This document shows, piece by piece, positions 44,597 through 64,000 of a stretch of DNA of 64,000 nt. The stretch comes from Polytrichum commune (lineage: Eukaryota > Streptophyta > Polytrichopsida > Polytrichales > Polytrichaceae): contig OX485804.1 of the NCBI GenBank assembly GCA_950295325.1, positions 48,100,429-48,164,428 of the forward strand. Reading direction: 5' to 3'. Within the stretch, counting starts at the first letter, position 1. Each line of letters begins with the position of its first letter. Made by a program: the position numbers and the translations under genes. The notes under the pieces were generated by a model. That model did no database searches. It saw only the letters and a list, made by a program, of their open reading frames with translations, and had not been told where the DNA came from.

Positions 44597-47420
44597 TTAT
44601 TCTGAGACTGACACTTTTCCACTTTTCTTTGTACATTGCCAAAAGTCCCAAGCTGCTTGACTTATAGCCTTCGCGTCCGCCCTTCCAGTCACGATTCGTA
44701 TTATACCTGTCTTCTCACCTTCTAAGTCTTCTTCCTCCTGCGAGTTTTCTTCTTCCTGCACGTCCGTAATGTCCTCACCCTCAATCTCCTCATCAACGCC
44801 CACATCTTCTTTGTCACCCTCAGTCCTTTTGTGCAACGTTGTTTGAACAACTTCATTGACTTGATCAATAAGGTTTAGTAGGATGTCACCGCTGAGTCGA
44901 AGTGGTGTGAGGTCGATGACCACTGTGTCAGACCCAGTGTGTCCCTAAGTCCACAAAAGATCAAAATCAGCATCATATTTAGTTTTCCCATTCAAGAATT
45001 CACATTTACTGTATGTGAAGGGTCAAACACCAAGATGAACCTTTCCCTCTTCTTTAAGCCTCTATAATTGAAAAAGATGAGTAACACATGTTGGATGCCT
45101 TGATCTTTCCACCAAGGTTTCCCAGAGCCATTTTCAATTCAAACAAATATCACACGAGGTCTACTTCCTCACTAACCGGTTGTCAGGTTTAATTTTTAGA
45201 TGTTCCAAGTGATTTGGCCTATGTCCATCTACATAGAGGTTATGGAAGGAATTTTTACCAAGACATAAAACAGTCCAGAATGATTATCTGGAAGCTAGCT
45301 GGCAAACAAAACACTTGATTATTGACAGCCTATGACCTAGAAAGATATAACTTATCCCAGTTCTGAGAGCCATCCTGTGTCTTCCATTGCCACTGTGTTA
45401 GAAGGGTCAGGACCATTTTACAGTCAGGGAGCTCTCTACCTTAACCCTTGTTAAGTATATGAATTTACAACGTGCACGAGTCAGGTGAGTTGTACCTGCT
45501 GGATAAAAATACAAATTTGGCTTGATGCGTCGCAGAAATTTCGGTAAGTGTTGATTAATGGATACTTTCTTGAGACTGCACGCTGAACCAAGTAGCCCTT
45601 CTTCTTGGCTAAGTCATATGCCTGCAAATTGCCCCGACCCCACCCGTCACCCACAAATTTGTAACATTAACTTCATCTTCATCACTGCGGACGCTCATGA
45701 CAGAAGTATGTTCCAATTGGATACTAGCATTCATATTTATAAGCCAAGTAAAGCAAGCAGATTGAAAACTTGGTTCCAAGACATCAGATTGTGCAACTCA
45801 TACAAAGTCTGTCTATCCTCACTCGGAGGTCCAGGAAGGTGATATCTTCATTTGCTAGGCATGACTACCAGAATGCAGAAAATCCAACAAACACTTCATG
45901 TACCAAACTACCTCAACAATGGCCTGCACAGCCTCTCCCAACTTTTCATTATGAATTGTATCTTCAATTAACATGAGTGTACTGGACACATCCTATTGCA
46001 GCATGTCAATTTGTTTAGGTCAGGCACTCAGGGGACCAGAATTGTCAGAACGCTCTAATTCCATATCATGGAGATGTGGAAGGCTATTTACTGCATGTGA
46101 ATATTTTTGCTTGCCCTGAACAAGACTTTGTTTGGGCCAAACTTGGTGTAGAAGGTAGCCTTAATGACCAGATACTACCTCAACAATTGCCTGCACATCC
46201 TCTCCAACTTTTCATTATGAAGTGTATCTTCAATCAACATGAGTGTACTGGACATACCCCATAACAGAATGTCAATGTGTTAGGTCGGGGACTCGAGAGA
46301 CAAGAATTGTCAGACCGCTCCAATTACATATCATGAAGATGTGGAAGATTATTATATATGAATCTTCTTGCATGACTATCTGTTTGTGCCAAAGTTAGTG
46401 TAAAGGTAGACTTCGTGACGAGAAATTACATCAACAAATGCATGCATAACCTCTGCAACTTTTCATCACGAAATATGTCTTCAATCAACATGAGCATACT
46501 GGACATATCCATTGAAAGAATGCCAATTTGTTAGGTCAGCAATTGAAGCATTTCTGGCAATTTAAGTCTCCTAATGTGGAAGGTTGTTACATGTGAATCT
46601 TCTTGGAAGACTCTCTGATTTGGCCAAAGTTAGTGTAGAAGGTAGACTTCGTCACCGAAAAAAGATTAGGGGATCTTGTGCTGAAATCTACACCTTATTC
46701 TTTCAAAAATGAACTCGAATTCCATCTTAGGCTAGAGTGGAAACCATTGGCGAGTACTTTACCTTCCGCTCACCAGCTTGAAGTCGGTGCGGAACAGCCC
46801 TGCTGCCTGTCTTTGCCTTACTGGCTTTACCCCTGGATATCCTCTCGACGTCATCCAGCGTCCACCTACCTTCATGCAATAAAGCCACCACACAAATAAT
46901 TATCTCTAAGACAGAAAATCGACAAGTCGACAAAACTGCATCCAGAATAATGTTAATTTCCTCCTATGTATAATTCTTCTCAAGCATATGCATGGAGGTA
47001 ATTGAGGGAGGGTAAAGATTTAGGGTTTAACATGCACCTTACAAACACAAGCGTTGGAATTCATCAAGTCCTTTCCTCTGTTAATCTTGACAGTATGTAC
47101 AGAACTTGTAGAGCATTCCAGATTGATGGAGCAGGAGAAGAATGAATGTTGGAGAAATGTTGATGAAATTACCTTTGAGGACTCGTGGCCATTGCCATTA
47201 CCGACCTCCGCCTCATCCTTGGAGATGAGCCTGTGATGGCACGATCATATCTTTGGGAGGAGCTTCCAATGAAGAATTTGAGCCCTTGATGTGTGGAAAT
47301 GGAGCTCTCAAAGGTGAGCTCAGAAACAGCTCCATGGGAGATGGAGTTGGAAAGGGGTGGGAGGAGGGTTCGACACAAACTAAGTGTGAATTTGGAGAAA
47401 GAGGGTGAATGCAATGCCAT
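44597..47420 (-). CDS. Conserved plant protein, probably plastid-targeted, function unknown
   Basis: Minus-strand exons 47173-47420, 46763-46865, 45496-45621 and 44597-44944 join in phase to 274 aa with GT-AG introns. The start is the ATG at 47420; the upstream open frame begins with TTG. The N-terminus (MALHSPSFSKFTLSLCRTLL) is Ser/Leu rich and hydroxylated with few acidic residues, like a transit peptide. The core reads RWTLDDVERISRGKASKA, TGSRAVPHRL, ERKAYDLAKKKGYL, PLINTYRNFCDA and VVIDLTPLRLSG, a pattern I associate with a plant-only family lacking known function. A Glu/Asp-rich stretch (about 190-230) follows. The intron between exons 2 and 3 carries a tandem triplication. Confidence 0.7.
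45908..46665. repeat. Tandem triplication in an intron, period about 250-267 bp
   Basis: Units start at about 45908, 46175 and 46425 (CTACCTCAACAAT, CTACCTCAACAAT, ATTACATCAACAA). Each continues with TTTTCAT...TGTATCTTCAAT(T/C)AACATGAG and ...GTTAGGTC-like blocks. They are diverged, so the array is old. Confidence 0.8.
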
Positions 47421-48419
47421 AGAATGCAAATTCCAACAGACCAAGGGACTCAAATCGATTAATGTATTTTTTCTCACAAATGCAGCAGCCAATAGCAACC
47501 CTGAGAGAAAATTTCAGGGATGGTCATAAGATAGTGGTGCGTGGTGTTCAGCTGTGTGCAATTCAGGTCTCTCACGGCTTCAATCGTCACCAAAGACTCA
47601 AATTCACTATGAAACTCGCTCCGTTTGGTTGCGCAGAGCTGGACTTCAATGTAATTGCAATGCAGAATGTAAACATGCAATTACGGAGGAATTTGGCACA
47701 GACGAAGATGAAGTTTGAAATTCATATGCTGGATCGACGTGGCTGCGTCAACACCAAATGGCCGGGATGCATGCCGGTGAGGCGACGAAGCCTTATTCGT
47801 TCGTTGGTGAATCGTTCATCGATGGACGAGAACCAAGTGTGCTCTGGTTCTTATTAGTACACTAAATAGTCCTATTAGTGTGGGTGGAGAATTAGCGTGG
47901 AAATAATTAACATAGGCCACTCTAGTTTGGTGGAAATAACATGGATCTAAGATCCAAGGTCTTCCCCTCAATCTTCCTTAAGACGTCCGACCAATGAGTT
48001 ACATAAAATGAAATAGTCCCCTTACATCAAAAGTACCATATAATAAAGTATAAAGTTGCATCAACTTCTTAGAAAAATAATTATTGTGTTCCACACTAAT
48101 TTTAAATTAGAGATTTGGTGTGGCTCAAAAATTTAAGGTGGACTTTAGAGAATTACTGTGGCCATCATCACTACTAGGATTATTTAGTTTCCCTATGAGA
48201 GCAACTCCTATGGTACATAACATTAAATAACTCTATGGTTGAGTTCATTTTCCATATATAAACTCCACCAGAGGTGCCACCATTTGAATTGGGATTAAAC
48301 TGAACCACCGGCTTATACATTTACCAACTTATTACAATTGAGCAAGTGTAAAGCTTTATACATGGCCTTTAGCACCTCACTACTAAGTTCTAACTACATG
48401 TACATGTGCAAGACACTAA
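47421..48419. other. 5' flank of the 44.6-47.4 kb gene and intergenic
   Basis: Moderately GC-rich up to about 47860 (promoter/5' UTR likely), then AT-rich with a motif series AGTGTGG/CCACACTA that suggests an old MITE. No gene. Confidence 0.35.
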
Positions 48420-48780
48420 GAGCCGGTTCATAGGGGTCCAAGTCCTAAGTCACTTGAGGTCAATCCAAGCAATCCCAACCGTTGAGAGCATGGAAGTTGG
48501 GACTCACCACTTCACATGGGATCCCAAGCCCTAAGTCTGAAGTATGACATGGTTGCCTACATAGCAACACTTTTGGGAGGTGAGGCTTGAAACTTGTGTT
48601 GTGAGTTAGGTCGAGCAAAAAGTTAAAAACCCAACTCTCAACACAAGTCCAGTGAACATTTTTTCATAAAATAAACAAGATCTGACTTTAATTGTTTTTT
48701 GAGGCTCAAAAGTTGGGACTTTGCCTCCATGTTGGGACTTACTAACATGAGTGGGACTTGGGACCCCATGTGAATGGACT
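48420..48780. mobile_element. MITE, second copy of the 12274-12630 family
   Basis: GAGCCGGTTCATAGGGGTCC at the left, GGGACCCCATGTGAATGG at the right. Interior matches 12274-12630, including GAGAGCATGGAAGTTGGGAC and a degenerate central hairpin (about 48590-48650). Confidence 0.7.
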
Positions 48781-49545
48781 GTAACAAGGCATGGTCGCAC
48801 ACTTGAGCCTTAGCATCCACATTTGTAGCACCAGCACTTTCTGCATATCATCCACCTTGCACCAAATTCTTGCTGCTAAATTGCTAATAAGCAACACAAT
48901 TACTAGAAGGTGCATCTTACCAGATACGATGGCATTGCACCTTCCCTCTAGATCAAAGAGAATATTAGTCGTGAACTTGTCAACTTTCTCAACTATATAT
49001 ATATACACACAAACACACACATAATTCCAAGGCCATAGAGAAGGTTGCAGCCTGCCCAACAAACATTGCACACTCTGTTTTCGCAAATTCCAAGTGCATT
49101 GTTCTGGTTGTTGAAGAGGCTGCAATTGCAAGTGTTGTTGTGCAACATGTTTAGACAACCTCCAACGTGCAACAGAAACTTCATCCAAAACGGACCTCCT
49201 GTAAAGCTTAGCACCCACAAGATTAATAAGAATCAAGGAACATGCAATTTATAAGAATAGAAGGAATTCAGGTAGTGTATGTGAGAATCAGGAAGAGTTT
49301 CAGTATAAAGAATTTACAAATGCCTTGGCCCATGATTCAATCCATTTAGGGCAGCAACAGAAAAATTTCTCTTCATTTACAAAGTTAAAACTGCCATAAA
49401 AATAGGTATCCAAAATACTGACATGCAAAAAGAGAGCTCAAACTAGCTGCAAATCACTTGATTTATGGTTATGCACAAGTAATATATGCACATGAGTTCG
49501 TGCCATCAAGAAACCACAAGATTGGTCCCACTTTCAGAACCACCT
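48781..49545. other. NEK downstream region
   Basis: 3' flank of the minus-strand NEK gene. TATATATATACACACAAACACACAC microsatellite near 48995-49021. The frames present have no known domain. Confidence 0.4.
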
Positions 49546-57149
<7,604 letters not shown>

Positions 57150-58560
57150 TTTTTCAAGAATTGTCTTTCCCTAATATTTTAGCTTCTCCTCAAACAAACT
57201 CCCTACCACCGTAGACATAATATTATCATCCAACTTCTGGTTTGACGACTTCAAGTACAAACCAGTTGCTTCGAATTGCTTCAAACCATAGCCTGCACTA
57301 TTGTGATAATCGATCCATGCGGTTCGAAGTTTGCCACCGCTGTAGTTAACTCCATGATCTGCAACATGTCTTTGCACAAGCTCTTCAATCAATATGACAT
57401 ATCTATATAGATATAACCTTTGCACCTTCTGATCATTTTCAAGATAGGCCAAAAATACCAGCTACATGTCAAGCCAAGTCAAGTAATTCTTTGCCAAGTA
57501 GATATGAGTAGAACATTTTAGCTTTCCAAGAGGGCACAAAAAACCCACCATAAGTGGTCAACACATTTGGGAAAACAAGAAGAAGGTGCGATCTCTTCGC
57601 TTAAGAGAGCGACAAAGAGTGATTGACACTTTGGGTGTTCTGAGTTCACTGTAGCCAAAATTGGGCGCAGAATATTCAGACTAAACAAGCCCACAGAAAG
57701 GAGCCTAACCCAACCAAAATACTCGGAAACGTTCCAACAATCAAGCCTCATGAGCTCAAATGTGTACCTCAATTTTTTTGCAAGCAACCCATATGCCACC
57801 ATTGCACATCTCAAGTAATTCGTGAGCAAAGACGAAGGCAGAGACAGACTTCAAAAGTCGCGGAGGCTAATTAGGGAGAATTCCAAATGCGATGACGATC
57901 ACAAATTTTCTCGCCTCGCACCCTTACAAGAACGTCGTAGCTCACGGAAAGGAACCTAGCCCAGCCCAAATCATCACAAAAGGAGAATTGAGGATAAAAA
58001 GCAAAGCATAACACAAACCATTCCCGGTAGTGCTCAAATTATGCAAACAAACACCATCACTACCTACTTCAGGTCCAAAAATTTGTAGGTAGTGGGGATG
58101 TGTATCTTTGCAAGCAATTCACATGCCACACACATCTCTCCAAGTAAGAAATATACCGGTCCCTTCCATACACAGATGCATCCCAAGAGGACAAGTGAGG
58201 ATGCAAAACACAACCCGAATACCATCACTTGTAGCCTTAAGTCCAACAGACACAATAACCTACTACTCCACGTCAAATTTGCAAGCAATTTGCAAGAAAG
58301 ATGCCGGTGTCTTACAATCTCCAATGCACCACAAGAGCAAAATTGAGGTAGGCAAAATATATCAACCCAAACATCTCCAGAAGTGTTGAATGCAACAAAC
58401 ACCTCACCTACAACTCGAGCTCAAATGTGCGTGTCTCTAAGTATATCTTTGCAAGCAATTCACATCCCAAGCACAAAAATATTTCAAGGAGGAAAGTTGA
58501 GAGAGGGAATATTGAACCTACTTGCAGTACAAGACTTAAGCTTATGAGAAAGGAGAGCGG
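57150..58560 (-). promoter_or_regulatory. NEK upstream region with degenerate tandem repeats
   Basis: Recurring blocks: GCAAGCAA(C/T)(C/T)CA(C/T)AT(G/C)CCA near 57780, 58109 and 58450; (G/C)(A/G)GAAAGGA(G/A)CCTA(A/G)CCCA near 57694 and 57945; GAGCTCAAATGTG near 57750 and 58420. Likely 5' UTR/promoter. A 93-codon frame at 57171-57452 lacks an ATG until near its end and is not called. Confidence 0.4.
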
Positions 58561-61500
58561 GAGGGAGATTGACGAGTGGACTTGAAGTTTGAGTTGAACT
58601 TTTGCGGATGTTGAAGGCGATGAAGGGAGAGGTGATGTTATTGTTGCTGCTGCTTTAATGGCTCATAATTTGAGGCTCGGAAATTGAAGCAACAAGAATC
58701 ATAATTAGGGGGAATAAAGAACGGCGCCTTGCTTCCACTTCAATCTTGCCCTGCCTTCAACTCACAATCTTGCGAACTTTAAGGCCGAGCGAGGTGGACA
58801 CTTATGTGATGCGCATGAGAAAATTATGGCGCAAACTTTATGGAAAGTTCTTACTTTCTGGCGCATCGTGAATTCGCGAAATGGGTTGTGAAAAAACTTT
58901 TCACCCATCGTTTCCGCATCGAACAAAAAGCCAGTGTACGAAAGTCCGCTTGTAGGTAGATGCCTTAAGTGGTAATCCCGGAAGGTCCAGAAATCTATTT
59001 TGAGACAACTAAAGATGAAAGACTTTCAATGTTCAAATGTTGTTCGAATTGAAGGGAATCTTATGATTGACTCAAAGATAACATCCATGATATCATCATG
59101 CCGTTGGAAGTTAAATTGTTATCTTGACATGTTCAAAATACGTGTATATGTAAACAAATTTCAAACGAAACATAAAATTCATGGCTATGTTTGCTAACAT
59201 TACTATGAGTTATAGGGACCCTTCATCCACATGCTATTGGCTCAAATCAAGAGGAGGACTCTTTCTAACATCCTTAACTTGGACGATTTGATTGTTCAAT
59301 GTTTCTTCTTTCTTGGCTTGCAAAGTATCTTAGTGTTCACCCAATATCCATACTTTGTAAGATGATCAGTTGACTTAGCGATCCCAGAATGATTGGGTTG
59401 GCCATAGCATGAACCCCACACCACTTGCAAGGTGGCAATGGGCCCCAAATTACTCAAGCTTTTTGGCTTGATACTTTGCACATGTCGATAAACAATCCAT
59501 GGCAAAGGTAATTTTTTAAAGGGAATTGCGTCCAAAGGCTCGAAATTAATTGATACATGCAGTGTGGTTTAAAAGATACCCAAACCACAATCATGTATAG
59601 AATCATTGGCTCAAACACCAGATATTGCAAAAATGAACATTTGAATCTTTCGCATATTTGACTATATATCCACCTCGATTTCATAATACAAAATCTTCAA
59701 TCAAAGAACCTCATTATGAGCGTACAATTATTAAGAATAGTAAAAATCTTCGAATGATTATAGTTGAAATTATCAACAACAAAATTTCGGGATTTTATTG
59801 ATATTTAAGACTACACCGTTAAAGTTTCCAAGCTACCATTGCATGATCCACATAAAAATTTGTATAAGCCCCCATTAAAATTTGTTTTGACTTTGTCTAT
59901 GAGATTGAACACAACCTCTTATATAGAGGAAATTGAAATTCATCTATCCATGAATATTGGTGACCAAATATATACTAGATGTATCCAAATCTTGATCAGT
60001 TGCACCAACCTAAAAATCCATATAAGTTTATTTTTCATACAAATTTTGACCCATTCAATAGAATAAAATCAGCTCAATTTTGATGGACTATATTTGATGG
60101 GGTCACTTTTGACATCACTAGCCATGTCAAAATAACCACAAGCAAGGGTAACCCTTGAAGACCACCGTATGACTCCTTGAGGCCGACAAAGAGTTCCTTG
60201 GGGACTTTTGAGGGTTAAAGCGTTGCAAAGTTGGGCCCATACATGGAAAATCATTTGGAATGCTACTATCAAGCTCCCATAAAGGACAAGGCTTTCTAAG
60301 TGATTGTAGTATGATGAGAATAGGATGAGAATATGCAAGTTGTTCTTTGAAGATGTGTATCTAGTAGTTCACTCAAATTGCACGCAACTCACTCATCCCA
60401 AAAACATAATGTGATAAAGACTCAAGAGAACAAAGCTCACATTGGAGTAGTGAAAATCACATTAGTTACATGGGAGTCGTACTATCATGAGCACTAACTT
60501 CATTAAATTGTAGTCCATATTGATACAATATATGCTTTTATTGTGTTGGCTTGGTTTTGATACGCACAATGGAAGTACGTTGTTTTGTCTAATTAGTATG
60601 GGCCACACTAAATCCTAATAACCCACACTATTTTTTATATTATAACTTGAAATGGCCCACTATAAATTTCAATGTGAAAAATTAGTGTGGGTTTGTTTGT
60701 TTGCATATTTGGATGAAAATTTCAAGGCAAGGAAAGTACTACAAAATTACTAATATTAACCAAGGCAAGCATTGTAGAATTGATGTGGGCCACACTAAAT
60801 TCTAACGCACATGAATTTCCCACCCACAGTAATTAGACAATAAAATGTAGCCATGTGAACCTTTTATCTTGTGTAGCATAGTGAAACTACTAAATTTTAA
60901 ATAACTTCAAATTTTCATTGTGCACAAACCAATGTCATAGTATTAGACCCTTAAAGGTCACATGGACATGGGGTTGTACACAATAATGGTCATACTTGCC
61001 ACGCGGGTGCACAAAAGGGCTATTATTTAAGGGCAGAGGATACAAAATAGACCTAGTTATAGGGTACTAATTTTCTTTATCTTCTAGATATACTATTTCG
61101 TTTTTGATGCAATAAGAGCTATAAGCATACATTAAGGGTTATAGGCAATGTGTTTCTAGGGTATATGTATGTTAGGCATTTCAAAAAAAAATCCCCAACT
61201 TGTGCAAATACTCGATGCTATTGTTTACCTCTAAGTTTGTACATACATCTATTTGTGGCCTAGAACTTTGTATATAAGGGTATTAATTTCAAGGGCAATG
61301 CATGCATGTCATTGTTGATTTCAACTATAAGTGCACACCCCCTGAGTTAAGGGGCACATGGGCTTGATGTTTAAATTATACAAACAATTTCTACGAATTC
61401 CCAACATTGAATTGTTGTATTTGTGGGGTTCAATATTTCATTTAATGCATTATCTTATGTCAGGGAGAATGTTTTTATTTTGATTTTTATTGATATGTGA

Positions 61501-61718
61501 CATTCATGATCAATGGACGTAGTAAGCATGTGAGATGTATCCACCTATTCATATCTTAGGACACTCAAGTCATGTATTTGAAGCCACGTATTCATTAAGG
61601 TATTCAAACACTCTAGCAAATGTACTTGTTGGATGAGACAATTTTTGATAGGGTCATGTCTACACAATTAGTTCAAAAGTAGTGTGTGCGTCAATACATG
61701 TATCGATGCATGCCAAGA
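58561..61718. other. Intergenic, no gene seen
   Basis: GC-richer to about 58960 (possible distal NEK promoter), then AT-rich. Copies of a CCACACTAAAT(C/T)CTAA motif at about 60604 and 60788 suggest an old small repeat. No coding features. Confidence 0.4.
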
Positions 61719-61985
61719 CCAAATTGGGGGCTTGGGGTTTGTGGCTTCTATGTGAAGGCATCCATTGTAGATGAAAGGAATTCAATACAACTCTAAAATG
61801 AAGTCCCATGTAGCTTGAGGATTGAATTATTCCAACTAGACTCCACTAAATTAATCTAAATTTTTGGTGCCATTTCCGGAGTTGAATGATCTGAATGTAA
61901 TTGATTTCATGGTATAAGGCAATTCGCTCCCTTTATATTTTCCTAAAGGACGAGGTTTTGCAAACACCATGAAACCCAAGCTTGG
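61719..61985. mobile_element. MITE, second copy of the 53821-54086 family
   Basis: CCAAATTGGGGGCTTGGGGT at the left; ACCATGAAACCCAAGCTTGG at the right, inverted. Inner blocks as in the NEK intron copy. Confidence 0.65.
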
Positions 61986-63759
61986 ATAGTTAGGGGCTAA
62001 TAAAAGTCAAAGTCTATTGCTGTAGGTTGATAGCAAGTTAAGATTAAATTGTTTTTTTATTAATCAAGCCTAATAGTTTGGAAATCAATGAGTCAAATTG
62101 CCTAAATGGAAGGGGAAAAATCATAGAAATGTCTAAATATTAGGAAATTTGGTATGTCCAGAATCTTGGGGGGTGTACTCTTCATACCACATGTGAACTA
62201 ACATGAGTGTAGGAAGGGGTATTATTTGAAGTGTTAGTGTACATAGTATACATGAGGGAGAGTATCACTTTACTCTAGTGCGTACATTTAAAAAGGTTAT
62301 TAGGAATTTCAAATAAAGGTAGATGTACAGAAGGTGCCCCTCAGGTTTAGAGGAAAATTGACTACAAATATGCCAATTTCATCCAATTTACCTTAGTTCA
62401 TCCAAATGACATGTATTCTAGGGTCATATTATTATAAGTTATATCCTATGGATGGAAAAAATGCTTAATGACTTTCTCCTTGGAATGTGAAAGTGGATTA
62501 TAAATGTAGTAAAGGCCCGTTTGTTTCATGATTTATATTTTGTGTATGTAGTCTAAGCATTTGTCACATCAAAATGAAAAGCTTAGTAGAAATACATGAG
62601 TCCATTTTCTAGCCTACTGTTAGTACGTTTACATTTGATCTTCTCTCTAAATGTTCCATTAATAGAGTTTTATTTATTTATTTCATAGGCACCCATACAT
62701 GTCATTTACGTTTCCAATCAAGAGTCCCCCCCCCCCCACCCACCCCCTACCAGGGTTTTGGAATGAGGCCAAAGTCAACAACACCTCACAAACATTGACA
62801 AACGATACCTAACACACGCATTCACTTCGACATTCACACGAAATTAAGCTGACATTCACGGGTTACAAACTAAACTTCTCAAAATGAAGAGTCCTAAAAG
62901 CTCTACAGTCTGCCTAGGTGTGGGGAAAGTCTAGAGAAGTCTGGAGACGAGGTGTTGTTGTGTGAGGGTGAAGTTACAATACATGAATTTACATGTAGGA
63001 TATGTTATGTGCCTAAATAAATAAATAGACACTTATAACATACACATTTGCCTAAAGTTTCACGAACATTTTATAGACCGCCGAAGCCCTTGTTTTGAAA
63101 TTAATGAATTATTGGACATTTTTTGCCCAACCTGCTATCAACCTACAATAGAGAAAGCAAAGAGGTGGGTCACAAATAGGTGTGGATTCAAATACGATGT
63201 TCTTGGACCTTTACACGGATGCTCTTGACACTAACGTAACTTATTTGTGAGCCTAATAAGAAGGAAGCGGTTTCACTTGCTTGGAGTCTCGAAAAGTTAC
63301 CTACCTCTAGGGTAGTTAAAACCGCCTTCCGAGACCTGCAAATAAAATACAAAGGACATCTAATTGCGGGATAAATTAAAGCCTCCATTCACCATGTAAG
63401 GGTATGGGCACGTGTAAGTGTAAGTGTAAGTGTACGTGAAGTGCAATTAATCACACAACATTGATGTTGGTTAATAAACTTCCTCGCTTGTTGGGTTTTG
63501 GGCTTTCCCACAAGGGAGATTTACGCCTTTTCCAAGTGATCTCTTAGGACTACGGGTGCTAGCTAGCTAGCTAGTAGAAGGTGATTGGAAGTAGGATCGA
63601 AATAATAATAATAATAATAATAATAATGAGGCCAACAGTCTCCGCAATTGATCCCGATGGGGGCCTCGATCGACAGCAGTAAATGACTCGGGAATTTAAT
63701 CCATATAAGGGAAACAATAAACGGGGGGAGAACTAACTTGGCTACACTATTTTGTCTAA
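61986..63759. other. Intergenic with simple repeats
   Basis: C run at 62726-62736, (GTAAGT)n at about 63412-63433, CTAGCTAGCTAG at 63560-63573 and (ATA)n at 63601-63627. No gene. Confidence 0.5.
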
Positions 63760-64000
63760 CTACACTAACTATGGTGTTTAGTGTGATATGGTATTTTATG
63801 CCACTATGGTACCTTTTCGGATGACACTTCTTATGAATAAGTGAACAAGTATCGTCGTGGATGATGGATGAGTTCATCCATCGGTCGAACCCCTACCTTC
63901 TCTTATTGGCAACTTGTGATGAAATACCGTCATGGATGGTTGAAATTTGGATGAAGAGTCACTTGGTAGGTAACAGTAATCGCAACATTGTAAATGTATA
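63760..64000 (-). mobile_element. MITE family X, copy 4, cut by window edge
   Basis: Starts CTACACTAACTATGGTGTTT and matches copy 1 (GATGACACTTCTTATGAATAAG, GGATGAGTTCATCCAT) up to the window edge; the other end is outside. Confidence 0.75.

Noticed and set aside
47462-47857. 131-codon plus-strand ORF divergent from the 44.6-47.4 kb gene
   Set aside because: Starts from a non-ATG codon in the promoter/5' UTR of the minus-strand gene and resembles nothing known.
57171-57452. 93-codon frame just upstream of NEK
   Set aside because: No ATG until near its end, unknown sequence; probably 5' UTR. A short upstream ORF remains possible.

Overview
This is nuclear DNA of a land plant. The genes have spliced introns, and their products belong to plant families: a UDP-glucuronate decarboxylase (UXS), an S-type anion channel (SLAC1/SLAH), a plant-type NIMA-related kinase (NEK) and a plastid-type conserved protein. 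The background is dense in chromoviral LTR retrotransposons, MITEs and LINE remnants. The species cannot be named from the sequence alone.

Layout. (1) 1-3006 and 20503-23511 are the arms of a near-perfect inverted duplication about 3 kb long (the left arm is cut by the window edge). Each arm carries the 5' part of a UXS gene, so two almost identical UXS genes lie head to head, with their ATGs 18.5 kb apart. The right gene is complete (20995-24568, 8 exons, 442 aa). The left gene shows exons 1-5 and runs off the window. The first intron of both copies has the signals of a minor-spliceosome (U12) AT-AC intron. (2) 3691-11148 is a nest: two TIR elements back to back sharing a TTA target site, the second of which was split by a young, intact Ty3/gypsy chromovirus (4850-10954; LTRs identical by eye; one Gag-Pol-chromodomain frame). 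A diverged paralogue at about 37.3-37.5 kb shows the empty site. (3) 11.1-20.5 kb is a repeat-rich spacer with a CACTA-type foldback element, several MITE families and a decayed LINE. (4) 27295-33720, minus strand, is a SLAC1/SLAH-type anion channel gene. (5) 40380-41772 is an unusual retroelement: two LTR+PBS units in inverted orientation around a piece of gag, flanked by a direct 5-bp target duplication. (6) 44597-47420, minus strand, is a four-exon gene for a probably plastid-targeted conserved protein of unknown function. (7) 49546-57149, minus strand, is a complete 17-exon NEK kinase gene (861 aa) with one GC-AG intron. (8) 57.2-64 kb is intergenic, with a degenerate tandem array just upstream of NEK and MITE copies, one cut by the right edge.

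The four host genes do not form a pathway. UXS makes UDP-xylose for cell walls, SLAC/SLAH moves anions across the plasma membrane, and NEK kinases act in growth and microtubule control. The most unusual features are the inverted-LTR integrant, an array of hairpins with co-varying stems in the chromovirus LTR, the empty-site-supported nest of insertions, the U12 intron conserved in both UXS copies, and intronic tandem repeats, one of which overlaps a NEK exon boundary. I saw no tRNA, rRNA or CRISPR.
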